NCBI GenBank assembly: GCA_947462425.1
Contig: CANHPI010000022.1
Coordinates: forward strand, 1 to 14,950
DNA length: 14,950 nucleotides
Direction: 5' to 3'
DNA from: Bacteroidota bacterium
Lineage (GTDB): Bacteria; Bacteroidota; Bacteroidia; B-17B0; B-17BO
The notes beneath the pieces were generated by a model. It was not told the origin of the DNA and searched no databases. It saw only the letters and a program-made list of their open reading frames with translations. Both the position numbers and the translations under genes were made by a program. Position 1 is the stretch's first letter. The number at the start of each line of letters is the position of its first letter. Below are positions 8,096 through 14,919 of the stretch, piece after piece.

Positions 8096-8174
8096 GGGCG
8101 TTGCCTTTGGCCGGGCTATCACTCCAATCTTTTGCTAAGAACAGTCAAAAGGATTTTCATTCTATCCCTAACGC
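8096..8174. repeat. structured intergenic repeat, probable bidirectional terminator
   Basis: The element fills most of the gap between the convergent ppx and ubiE genes. It starts GGGCGTT (8096-8102) and ends AACGC (8170-8174), which form outer inverted ends. Inside, AATCTTTTG (8126-8134) pairs with CAAAAGGATT (8146-8155): nine base pairs with one bulged G and an 11-base loop. It is richer in G and C than the surroundings. From memory, similar elements with a GGGCGTT start, CCGGGCTATC core and CTATCCCTAACGC end are scattered between genes in many Bacteroidota genomes. That is recall, not a search. The position between two gene ends fits a role in transcription termination or 3' end protection. 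Confidence 0.65.
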
Positions 8175-8206
8175 AAATACTTTTAAAAAAATTAATATAA
8201 TAACAA

Positions 8207-8929
8207 CTATTTCTCAGCCATATAAATAGCTGCTAAACCCAAACCTACAGATCTAAACGAAGCTTTTTTATAACCAACTTTTTCGAGTATAGCAGTAAAG
8301 CGTTCGTTATCAGGAAATGCTTTAATGGATTCCGGTAAATAGGTATAAGCTCTTGTATCTTTAGAAAACATCCTACCTAATGTTGGAGTAATATATTTAA
8401 AATGGAATTTATAAAATTGTTTTACTGGAAATTTTTGTGGAGACGAAAATTCTAAAACACATAATTGTCCGCCTGGTTTTAAAATACGTAACATATTAAT
8501 CAAACCTTTTTCTAAATTCTCAAAATTTCTTACACCAAAACCAACGGTAATGGCATCCATCGAATTATCAGCTAAATCACAAGTTTCTGCATCTCCATAC
8601 TGAAGTGTAATTGTTTTGTCGAGATTTAATTTCTGTAATTTCTCTCTACCAAACCTCATCATTCCTTCGCTAATATCAATACCAATTACTTTAGCAGGAT
8701 TTAACTTCATTGCTGCAATAGCAAAATCCCCAGTGCCGGTAGCTACATCTAAAATATATTGTGGTTTTTTATCCGCAATTAATTTGATGCATTTTTTTCT
8801 CCATCCTTTATGAATACCTAGTGATAACAAAGAGTTTAAAAAATCATAACGAAAAGCAATATTATCAAACATTTGAGCCACTTGCTCTTTTTTTGATTCG
8901 GTGTTATTGTATGGTGTAATTTGAGACAT
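8207..8929 (-). CDS. ubiE: demethylmenaquinone methyltransferase (UbiE/MenG)
   Basis: A class I SAM-dependent methyltransferase of 240 residues that methylates demethylmenaquinone in the last step of menaquinone synthesis; a ubiquinone role is unlikely in a Bacteroidota host. Family features in order: 'VAQMFDNIAFRYDFLNSLL' (17-35), the UbiE N-terminal signature; 'ILDVATGTGDF' (59-69), the SAM-binding loop; and 'AITVGFGVRNF', the conserved UbiE motif. The 'LRILKPGGQLCVLEFS' segment then closes the fold. Length is normal for the family. The ATG at 8929 stands 14 bases downstream (in the direction of transcription) of a large palindrome that fills the gap after rfaE1. It is the last gene of the aminotransferase, rfaE1, ubiE series and converges with ppx. 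Confidence 0.95.
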   Translation of the reverse strand: MSQITPYNNTESKKEQVAQMFDNIAFRYDFLNSLLSLGIHKGWRKKCIKLIADKKPQYILDVATGTGDFAIAAMKLNPAKVIGIDISEGMMRFGREKLQKLNLDKTITLQYGDAETCDLADNSMDAITVGFGVRNFENLEKGLINMLRILKPGGQLCVLEFSSPQKFPVKQFYKFHFKYITPTLGRMFSKDTRAYTYLPESIKAFPDNERFTAILEKVGYKKASFRSVGLGLAAIYMAEK

Positions 8930-8942
8930 TATTTTGTTTTTA

Positions 8943-9038
8943 GTTCCCGCAGATACCGCAGATTATCGCAGAATAAAAAATATAACCGTTCCAGCATTCA
9001 CCTAACTATCTGCGTAAATCAGCGAAATCAGCGGGAAC
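8943..9038. repeat. GCAGAT-type intergenic palindrome in the ubiE leader
   Basis: The left arm (8943-8972) and the reverse complement of the right arm (9009-9038) agree at 24 of 30 positions, around a 36-base spacer. Each arm is itself built of roughly 10-base units of the GCAGATnnC type (GCAGATACC, GCAGATTATC, GCAGAA on the left; TCTGCG, TCAGCG, TCAGCG on the right). The outer ends are GTTCCC and GGGAAC. The element fills almost all of the 114-base gap between the rfaE1 stop and the ubiE start. In a read-through transcript it would fold into a long hairpin ending 13 bases before the ubiE ATG. A related half copy lies at 10076-10106. Confidence 0.75.
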
Positions 9039-9043
9039 TTATT

Positions 9044-10060
9044 CTACTTCACAAAATCCAACTTCAGAGCTTCTTCTAACAACTGTTCTTTACTAACAGG
9101 TACAACGCCTATTTGTTCACACACCAAACCACCTGCTAAATTTGAAATAGCTGCCATAACTGTTGGATTAACATGCAAAGCAACTAATAAAGCGGCAACA
9201 CTAATAACAGTATCCCCTGCTCCACTTACATCAGCAATACTTCTAATATGCGCAGGTGTATGTTCTTTAATTGTACGCGAATTAATAATCACTCCCTTTT
9301 CTGCTAATGTAACTAATGCTGTATCAAATTTTTGTTTTACTCTAAAACTGCTTATGGCACGTTGTAACTCGTTAATATTATCTGAACTGATATCTAATTT
9401 TAAACCTTCACGCAATTCTTTTAAGTTTGGTTTAAATAAAGTAACTCCTTTATACGCATTAAAGTTTTTCTTTTTAGGATCAACACATGTTGGTATTCCT
9501 TTACTTTTTGCTAACTCAACAACTTTAGTAATCAACTTGGGAGTAATTAATCCTTTGTTATAATCTTCGAATAAAATAACATCAATTTTATCATGTTGAA
9601 TGATATAAGAAATTAAAGTTATTAATTGCTGAGTTTCAGGTGGGGTAATGTCTTCTTCTATCTCTTCATCAATACGCAACAACTGGTGATTGTTTCCAAT
9701 AACACGTGTTTTTTCAGTAGTAATTCTGTCACGAGATTTTAAAATACCTTTCTGACTTAATTTTTGAGTTTTTAATAAATCTAAAAAATTTTGTCCTTCA
9801 TAATCAATACCAATTACCGAACATAATATCGGATTTGCTCCCATTGCCTGAATATTAAGAGCTACATTAGCAGCTCCTCCCAAACGCTTTTCTTTTTTAT
9901 TAACCGCAATAATTGGAACGGGTGCTTCCGGAGAAATACGATTTACTTTTCCCCACATATAACTATCAATCATCACGTCTCCAATTATCAAAACATTTAA
10001 ATTACTAAATGATCTAAAAATTTCGCGGATGTGTTCTTTTTTTACAGATAATTTTTTCAT
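9044..10060 (-). CDS. rfaE1: D-glycero-beta-D-manno-heptose-7-phosphate kinase (RfaE1/HldE kinase domain)
   Basis: A 338-residue PfkB/ribokinase family protein that fits the kinase half of HldE, which phosphorylates heptose 7-phosphate to the 1,7-bisphosphate in ADP-heptose synthesis for lipopolysaccharide core. The specific N-terminal signature is 'GDVMIDSYMWGKVNRISPE' (27-45) followed by APVP. The PfkB motif 'LGGAANVA' (60-67) and the ATP/catalytic motif 'DVSGAGDT' follow, with Asp283 as the expected base. The protein ends there: the cytidylyltransferase domain that completes HldE in E. coli is absent and no separate rfaE2 lies in the window, so the adenylyl transfer step must be encoded elsewhere. 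Another PfkB sugar kinase is possible but less likely given the N-terminal signature. It lies between the aminotransferase gene and ubiE, separated from each by repeat-containing gaps of about 100 bases. Confidence 0.88.
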   Translation of the reverse strand: MKKLSVKKEHIREIFRSFSNLNVLIIGDVMIDSYMWGKVNRISPEAPVPIIAVNKKEKRLGGAANVALNIQAMGANPILCSVIGIDYEGQNFLDLLKTQKLSQKGILKSRDRITTEKTRVIGNNHQLLRIDEEIEEDITPPETQQLITLISYIIQHDKIDVILFEDYNKGLITPKLITKVVELAKSKGIPTCVDPKKKNFNAYKGVTLFKPNLKELREGLKLDISSDNINELQRAISSFRVKQKFDTALVTLAEKGVIINSRTIKEHTPAHIRSIADVSGAGDTVISVAALLVALHVNPTVMAAISNLAGGLVCEQIGVVPVSKEQLLEEALKLDFVK

Positions 10061-10075
10061 TTACTACTAATTCTA

Positions 10076-10106
10076 TTCCCCGCAGATAGCGCAGATTTTG
10101 CAGATT
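10076..10106. repeat. half copy of the GCAGAT-type repeat
   Basis: TTCCCC followed by GCAGATAGC, GCAGATTTT and GCAGATT repeats the left arm of the 8943-9038 palindrome with the same unit spacing. No matching inverted right arm follows within the 103-base gap between the aminotransferase and rfaE1 genes. It looks like a decayed or one-armed copy. Confidence 0.6.
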
Positions 10107-10163
10107 TATATTTTTAATTTCTATTCCTTACTTCTATTAAATCCCTTTGGTCCTTTCAATCTC

Positions 10164-11357
10164 TTAACTCAATTTATCGATTGCCTCTTTCATTCTTTTT
10201 AAGGCTTCAATTAACTTATCTTCAGATGTTGCATAAGAAAAACGAATATATTTATCGTCGCCAAATGCAGCGCCAGGCACTAATGCTACGTGAGCTACAT
10301 CTAACAAAAACATTGATAAATCTGTTGCATTATTAATTGTGTATTCATTATATTTTTTTCCAAATAAGGAAGATACTTCAGGATAAACATAAAACGCACC
10401 ATCCGGAACGTTAGTTTTAAATCCTGAAATTTCCTTCATTAATGTTAACACTAAATCTCTTCGTTTTTTAAATTCATCACGCATATAATGCGTGCTATCT
10501 GATGGTAAATCCATAGCTGCATGCATTGCTTTTTGAGTAATACTACACGTACCGGATGTAAATTGACCTTGCATTTTATCACAAGCCTGAGCAATCCATT
10601 TTGGAGCTGCCATAATTCCACCTCTCCAACCCGTCATGGCAAATCCTTTTGAAACACCATTAATGGTAATTACCCTATCTTTTATGTCCGGAAACTGAGC
10701 CATACTTTCATGTCCGCCAACAAAATTAATGTGTTCATAAATTTCATCGCTCATGATATATAATTCATCATATTGCTTTACAACATCTGCTATAGCTCTT
10801 AATTCTTGTTTACTATAAACAGAACCTGTTGGATTACAGGGAGTACTAAACATCATCATACGTGTTTTTGGCGTGATGTGTGCTTTTAATTCTTCAGCAG
10901 TAATTTTAAAATCATTTTCAATAGTTGTATCAATTATGATTGGCACACCCCCAGCTAATTTTAAAATCTCTAAATAACTTACCCAAAAAGGTGCAGGAAT
11001 AATAACCTCATCTCCAGGATTAATTAAACATAACACTGCATTTGCAATACTTTGTTTTGCACCTGTTGAAACAACAATATCATCAGCAGTGTAATCTAAA
11101 TTATTATCCCGTTTAAACTTATTCGCAATAGCCTCACGTAACTCAACATAACCACTCACATGGGTGTAATAGGTAAAATTATTATTAATAGCTTTTATGG
11201 CTGCTTCTTTAATAATATCCGGTGTTGCAAAATCTGGTTCGCCTAAACTCAAGCTAATAATATCTACACCTTGTGCCTTTAACTCGCGACTTTTACGAGC
11301 CATAGCTATAGTTTGTGATTCTGAAATAAGATTTATTCTATCTGATAAATGTGCCAT
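10164..11357 (-). CDS. PLP-dependent aminotransferase, aspartate aminotransferase type (class I)
   Basis: A 397-residue fold-type I aminotransferase. It most likely moves the amino group between aspartate and 2-oxoglutarate in the cytoplasm, and may also act on aromatic or other amino acids or prephenate. Motifs: 'SLSLGEPDFATP' near residue 35-46, 'STGAKQSI' for the cofactor phosphate, 'CNPTGSVYS' with the conserved Asn, 'SDEIYEH', and Lys237 in 'NGVSKGFAMTGWRGG' as the Schiff-base lysine. The C-terminal 'YIRFSYA' carries the Arg that binds the substrate carboxylate. Length and motifs fit the AAT I-gamma subgroup found in Bacteroidota and Thermus. A good promoter lies just upstream, and the gene starts the minus-strand series that continues to rfaE1 and ubiE. 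Exact substrate range cannot be read from sequence. Confidence 0.92.
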   Translation of the reverse strand: MAHLSDRINLISESQTIAMARKSRELKAQGVDIISLSLGEPDFATPDIIKEAAIKAINNNFTYYTHVSGYVELREAIANKFKRDNNLDYTADDIVVSTGAKQSIANAVLCLINPGDEVIIPAPFWVSYLEILKLAGGVPIIIDTTIENDFKITAEELKAHITPKTRMMMFSTPCNPTGSVYSKQELRAIADVVKQYDELYIMSDEIYEHINFVGGHESMAQFPDIKDRVITINGVSKGFAMTGWRGGIMAAPKWIAQACDKMQGQFTSGTCSITQKAMHAAMDLPSDSTHYMRDEFKKRRDLVLTLMKEISGFKTNVPDGAFYVYPEVSSLFGKKYNEYTINNATDLSMFLLDVAHVALVPGAAFGDDKYIRFSYATSEDKLIEALKRMKEAIDKLS

Positions 11358-11380
11358 TTAGCGGTTTTTAAAATGCATAA

Positions 11381-11410
11381 CAAATCTAATAAATACTATA
11401 ACAATTCAAA
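11381..11410 (-). promoter_or_regulatory. Bacteroidota-type promoter for the aminotransferase gene
   Basis: On the minus strand, TTTG (11410-11407), an 18-base spacer and TAGATTTG (11388-11381) reproduce the -33/-7 arrangement TTTG...TAnnTTTG. Transcription would start near 11375, roughly 20 bases before the ATG at 11357. This is the best promoter match in the window. Confidence 0.6.
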
Positions 11411-11452
11411 CTTATTTTCTATTAATTTATTGACCAAAATGTTATCAATTTA

Positions 11453-11485
11453 TTTTGTGTTTATCTATATAATTAAGTAATTTTC
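11453..11485 (+). promoter_or_regulatory. candidate promoter for the EVE-domain gene
   Basis: TTTTG (11453-11457), 20 bases, then TAATTTTC (11478-11485), which is one base away from TAnnTTTG. It ends 23 bases before the ATG at 11509. The match is imperfect. Confidence 0.35.
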
Positions 11486-11508
11486 AAGAGAACTAATTAA
11501 TTTATTAC

Positions 11509-11919
11509 ATGAACTATTGGCTAATAAAATCCGAACCATTTAAATATAGCTGGGATCAATTTAAAAAAGATAAAGTCACTACCTGGGATGGTGTGCGAAA
11601 CTACGCTGCCCGTAACAACTTAAGAGCAATGAAAAAGGGCGACTTGGCATTGTTTTATCATAGCAATGAAGGCTTATGCATAGTGGGAATTGCAAAGGTA
11701 GTAAAGGAGGCTTTTCAAGATCCAACTACAAAAGAAGAAGCATGGGTAGCGGTAGAATTTGCACCATTTAAAGCTCTAAAAACACCTGTAACATTAGCTC
11801 ATATAAAAGAAGATGAATACCTAAAAGAAATGCAGTTAGTGAAATTACAACGTTTATCTGTTGGGATTGTAAAGCCTGAAGAATTTGACAGAATTTGTAT
11901 GTTAGGTGGATTAGGATAA
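11509..11919 (+). CDS. EVE domain-containing protein
   Basis: A small soluble protein of 136 residues that is a single EVE domain, a PUA/YTH-like fold. Recognisable features are the start 'MNYWLIKSEP', 'TTWDGVRNYAARNNL' (24-38) with the conserved Trp-Asp-Gly-Val-Arg-Asn core, 'MKKGDLALFYHS' and 'GIAKVVKEAFQDPT'. EVE domains form a pocket that is thought to read modified bases in DNA or RNA; in human THYN1 and related proteins this is linked to 5-substituted cytosine. As a stand-alone housekeeping-type gene its ligand here is unknown. It stands divergent from the aminotransferase gene and 86 bases before the exported thioredoxin-like gene, with no restriction or methyltransferase gene beside it, so a defence role has no support here. 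Confidence 0.92.
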   Translation: MNYWLIKSEPFKYSWDQFKKDKVTTWDGVRNYAARNNLRAMKKGDLALFYHSNEGLCIVGIAKVVKEAFQDPTTKEEAWVAVEFAPFKALKTPVTLAHIKEDEYLKEMQLVKLQRLSVGIVKPEEFDRICMLGGLG

Positions 11920-12005
11920 ATAAAATTTGTAACATTAACTCTGAGAAATAAAAAATCACTTTTATAATAAGAATTTAAAATAACCTCAATAAACTTTTCA
12001 CTGTT

Positions 12006-12548
12006 TTGAAAAAAATACACCTTAAATATTCATTATTTATAATAACACTTTGCTTTTGTTTAAACACAATAGCACAAACACAATTAGCATTCCCGAGCTT
12101 ATCTGGACATTGCTTAGACGGTACGTCAATTTCTATTCCGATAGTTGGCACTAAAAAATTTACCATTGTTGGTGTTTGTTACAAAAGATCAGCTGAGGAT
12201 GATTTAAAAACATGGATACAACCTATGTATGATATATTTGTAGCAAAACCTAACGGAACTGACTATTTTGATGTAGCTAGTTATTTTGATGTGAACTATT
12301 TTTTTATCCCATTAATTAGTGGATTTAAAAAAGCTGCAGCTGATTTTAAAAATGCTACACAAAAAGATTTATGGGGAAATGTAATTGATTGTGATACTGA
12401 TATTAAATTACTGAAAGATCAAATGAAACCTGCTGATGATGGTATTCCGTATTTTTACGTCATCAATTTATCCGGTAAAATTGTAGAAGTTGTTTCTGGT
12501 GAATATACTGAAGAAAAAATGGATAAGATACAAGAGGTTATTGATTAA
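12006..12548 (+). CDS. exported thioredoxin-fold protein without CxxC, TTG start
   Basis: A 180-residue protein with a clear signal peptide: MKKIHLKY, a hydrophobic core (about 10-21), and a likely cleavage after 'NTIAQ' (24). The mature part looks like a thioredoxin-like fold: an early 'FPSLSGHCLDG' strand/loop, a central 'KFTIVGVCYK' strand, and the C-terminal 'GIPYFYVINLSGKIV' with the cis-proline position (Pro148) and final helix. Mature cysteines are 36, 58 and 129, and none form CxxC. So it is probably not a disulfide oxidoreductase; it vaguely resembles ATP10/peroxiredoxin-like folds, which I cannot confirm. The frame has no ATG between an upstream stop (11976-11978) and the TTG at 12006. 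Starting at that TTG gives an ideal signal peptide, so I accept it. It converges with sbtA after 20 bases. Confidence 0.75.
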   Translation: MKKIHLKYSLFIITLCFCLNTIAQTQLAFPSLSGHCLDGTSISIPIVGTKKFTIVGVCYKRSAEDDLKTWIQPMYDIFVAKPNGTDYFDVASYFDVNYFFIPLISGFKKAAADFKNATQKDLWGNVIDCDTDIKLLKDQMKPADDGIPYFYVINLSGKIVEVVSGEYTEEKMDKIQEVID

Positions 12549-12560
12549 CTAGGAATATTT

Positions 12561-12588
12561 TAATAAAACTAAACTAAGTATTTTATTA
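12561..12588. terminator. AT-only hairpin between convergent genes
   Basis: TAATAAAA (12561-12568) and TTTTATTA (12581-12588) pair perfectly around a 12-base loop, between the thioredoxin-like gene and the end of sbtA. The right arm lies inside the sbtA coding end. The stem has no G-C pairs, so it would be weak, and chance is possible in such AT-rich DNA. Confidence 0.3.
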
Positions 12589-13534
12589 TCGAAAGGTATA
12601 TAGGCATACCTAACGTAATATTTATAGGAAAAGTAATTGCTAATGCCATAGGTATATACAATCCCGCGTTTGATTTTGGATTAGCTAACTTCATTGCTGC
12701 AGGCACTGCAATATAAGAAGCGCTTGATGCTAAAACAGCAAACATAAATCGATTACCAATGTCGTTGGTAACAAGTTGACTTAAAATAGCAATTATACAA
12801 CCATTAAATAATGGAATTACGATGGCAAATAAAAACGGGAACCAACCATTAGATAAAAAAGCTGATAATTTTCTACCACTTACAATTCCCATATCTAATA
12901 AAAATATGGCTAAAAATCCTTTAAAAATATCGTTAGTAAAAGGCTTTATTCCTTCTGCCTGTTTTGCATTTGCCAACAATCCAATAATTAAACTACCTAA
13001 TATTAATAATACACTGCCATTTGTAAATGAATGTTTAACCACATCTAATTTATTTACAGTATCCGTTTTCTCTTTATTATAAATAGAAATTAAAATTAGG
13101 CCAGCAATAATGGCTGGCGATTCCATTAAAGCCATAATAGCAACCATATGACCATGTAATTGGAGTTTTTCAGAATCTAAGTAAGATACAGCTGTCACAA
13201 ATGTTACAGCACTAACTGAACCGTAAGCTGCGGCTATTGCTCCAGCATCAAAAATATTTAATTTTCGTTTTAAGATGAAAAATGTATATATCGGAATTAA
13301 TAAGGAAATTAATATACCAAACAACATAGAATTTATAATCTCCGCTGAAAATGATTCATGAGATAATTCCTGACCGCCTTTAAAACCAATTGAAAATAGC
13401 AAATAAAGCGAAATAAATTTAGAGGAATTAGTTGGAATTTCTAAATCACTTTTTAATTTTACGGCAACTATTCCTAAGATAAAAAATAGGAATGCAGGAC
13501 TAGTAAGGTTCGAAATTAATAAATCTAAATTCAT
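12569..13534 (-). CDS. sbtA: sodium-dependent bicarbonate permease, SbtA family
   Basis: A 321-residue polytopic membrane protein of the SbtA family (DUF897), which in cyanobacteria imports bicarbonate with sodium. About ten hydrophobic segments are arranged in two inverted halves. Family marks are 'NLTSPAFLFFILGI' (9-22), 'GFKGG' (50-54), 'AAAYGSVSAVTFVTA' (101-115) and 'MALMESPAIIAGL' (134-146), and in the second half 'AIFLLDMGIVSGRKL'. It is somewhat shorter than cyanobacterial SbtA. No gene for the PII-like regulator SbtB is beside it. The start lies 32 bases after the pyrC stop on the same strand, so the pair is likely one transcript; bicarbonate is a substrate of carbamoyl-phosphate synthase upstream of PyrC. 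Transport specificity is inferred from family. Confidence 0.87.
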   Translation of the reverse strand: MNLDLLISNLTSPAFLFFILGIVAVKLKSDLEIPTNSSKFISLYLLFSIGFKGGQELSHESFSAEIINSMLFGILISLLIPIYTFFILKRKLNIFDAGAIAAAYGSVSAVTFVTAVSYLDSEKLQLHGHMVAIMALMESPAIIAGLILISIYNKEKTDTVNKLDVVKHSFTNGSVLLILGSLIIGLLANAKQAEGIKPFTNDIFKGFLAIFLLDMGIVSGRKLSAFLSNGWFPFLFAIVIPLFNGCIIAILSQLVTNDIGNRFMFAVLASSASYIAVPAAMKLANPKSNAGLYIPMALAITFPINITLGMPIYLSIIKYLV

Positions 13535-13566
13535 TTTATTTTAAATAATTTATTTTTTTAATCTAC

Positions 13567-14919
13567 TTATCTATTTTTTTCAAATAGTAATCGTCTGCCT
13601 AATTCAGAATTATTAAAAACTCCTCTGTCGTAGGCTAAATGGCCGTTTACATATGTTTGAATAACTTTACTTGAAAATGTATAATTATCGAAGGGAGACC
13701 AGCCACATTTGTACAAATTTAAATTTGAAGTTGAATTCCATTTATCATTTAAATCAACTAAAACTATATCTGCAAAGTAACCTTCTCTAATATAGCCTCT
13801 ATCAACCATTCTATAAATTTCTGCTACATGGTGACTCGTTTTTTCAACAATTTTCTCTAAGGATAAATAACCTTGATGATATAATTCTAATAAGGTTACT
13901 AAGGCATGCTGAACTAATGGACCTCCTGATTTACTTTGAAAATAATCGCCTCTTTTTTCTGACAATAAATGAGGTGCATGGTCAGTAGCAATAATATCAA
14001 CTATATTATTATTTAAAGCTTTAATTAATCCCAACTTATTATTCTCGGATTTTATAGATGGATTCCACTTAATAAAATGTCCCAATCGATCGTAATCTTT
14101 ATCAGTAAACCACAAATGATGAACGCAAGCTTCAGATGTAATTCTTTTGTCTCTTAATGCACCATTATATTTAAATAAATGAGTTTCAAGCTCCGTAGAA
14201 ATATGATACGCATGAAAACGCGTATTATATTTTTTTGCAATTTCAACAACTCTTTTTGTTGCCTCAAAACAAGCTTGTTCATCTCTTATTAAAGAATGAC
14301 AGATAGCTGGAATATCAACCCCATACTGCTTTCTAAATAGGGCGGTATTTTTATCAATAATTTCATCATCCTCGCAATGTAATGCAACCAACGAATTCGT
14401 TCTAGAAAAGAGTTGTTCTAAAAATTCAGGATAATTTGCTAGTATTCCCTCATCATTATTAAAATACAAGCCGTCGTCCGTTAGTCCGCAAATCTGTTCA
14501 TTATCAATTTTTAAAGCTTCCTCTAAATTGTGTTTAGTTATACCCATAAAAAAAGAATAATTAGCTAACGAACTACTTTTAGCAATTAAATACTTTTCCT
14601 CTAATAGATTTAATGAAGTTGTATTAGGAATTGTATTAGGCATATCCATAAATGAAGTAATTCCGCCAGCAATAGCAGCTCTAGATTCAGAATATACTGT
14701 GGCTTTTTGTGTTAATCCTGGTTCCCTAAAGTGCACTTGATCATCAATTAAACCCGGCAATAAATGCAAACCTTCAGCATTTATAATTTTAAAATTACCA
14801 AAAGTGGCATCTATTGTATTAGCAATTTTTTCAATTCTATTATTTACTATTAACACATCAGCAACAAAAGTTTCACCTTCATTTACAATTGTAGCATTCT
14901 TTATTATTACTCTTCGCAT
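13567..14919 (-). CDS. pyrC: dihydroorotase
   Basis: A 450-residue amidohydrolase-superfamily protein that fits dihydroorotase, closing carbamoyl-aspartate to dihydroorotate in pyrimidine synthesis. The N-terminal small beta domain (1-50) leads to 'LPGLIDDQVHFREPGL' (54-69); 'MPNT' (93-96) carries the substrate-binding Asn. 'GLTDDG' (145-150) occupies the place of the bridging metal ligand in type I enzymes. His181 ('ALHCEDDE'), His239 ('YHISTE') and Asp313 ('IATDHAPH', the general base) complete the centre. Unusually, the usual HxH metal motif reads Gln61-Val-His63; I recall the same QVH form in a branch of validated or predicted dihydroorotases, so it is not by itself a sign of loss. Upstream, only 31 bases remain in the window and hold no clear promoter. 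sbtA follows 32 bases downstream. Confidence 0.9.
   Translation of the reverse strand: MRRVIIKNATIVNEGETFVADVLIVNNRIEKIANTIDATFGNFKIINAEGLHLLPGLIDDQVHFREPGLTQKATVYSESRAAIAGGITSFMDMPNTIPNTTSLNLLEEKYLIAKSSSLANYSFFMGITKHNLEEALKIDNEQICGLTDDGLYFNNDEGILANYPEFLEQLFSRTNSLVALHCEDDEIIDKNTALFRKQYGVDIPAICHSLIRDEQACFEATKRVVEIAKKYNTRFHAYHISTELETHLFKYNGALRDKRITSEACVHHLWFTDKDYDRLGHFIKWNPSIKSENNKLGLIKALNNNIVDIIATDHAPHLLSEKRGDYFQSKSGGPLVQHALVTLLELYHQGYLSLEKIVEKTSHHVAEIYRMVDRGYIREGYFADIVLVDLNDKWNSTSNLNLYKCGWSPFDNYTFSSKVIQTYVNGHLAYDRGVFNNSELGRRLLFEKNR

Noticed and set aside
8943..9038. CRISPR-like array
   Set aside because: The units are about 10 bases, have no unique spacers of constant length and are arranged as an inverted pair; no cas genes are near.
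11509..11919. EVE-domain gene as part of a modified-DNA defence system
   Set aside because: No nuclease, methyltransferase or other defence gene adjoins it; neighbours are an aminotransferase and an exported thioredoxin-like protein.
11799..12166. Minus-strand reading frames across the EVE and thioredoxin-like genes
   Set aside because: They have no recognisable domain, run through two supported plus-strand genes and show low-complexity composition.
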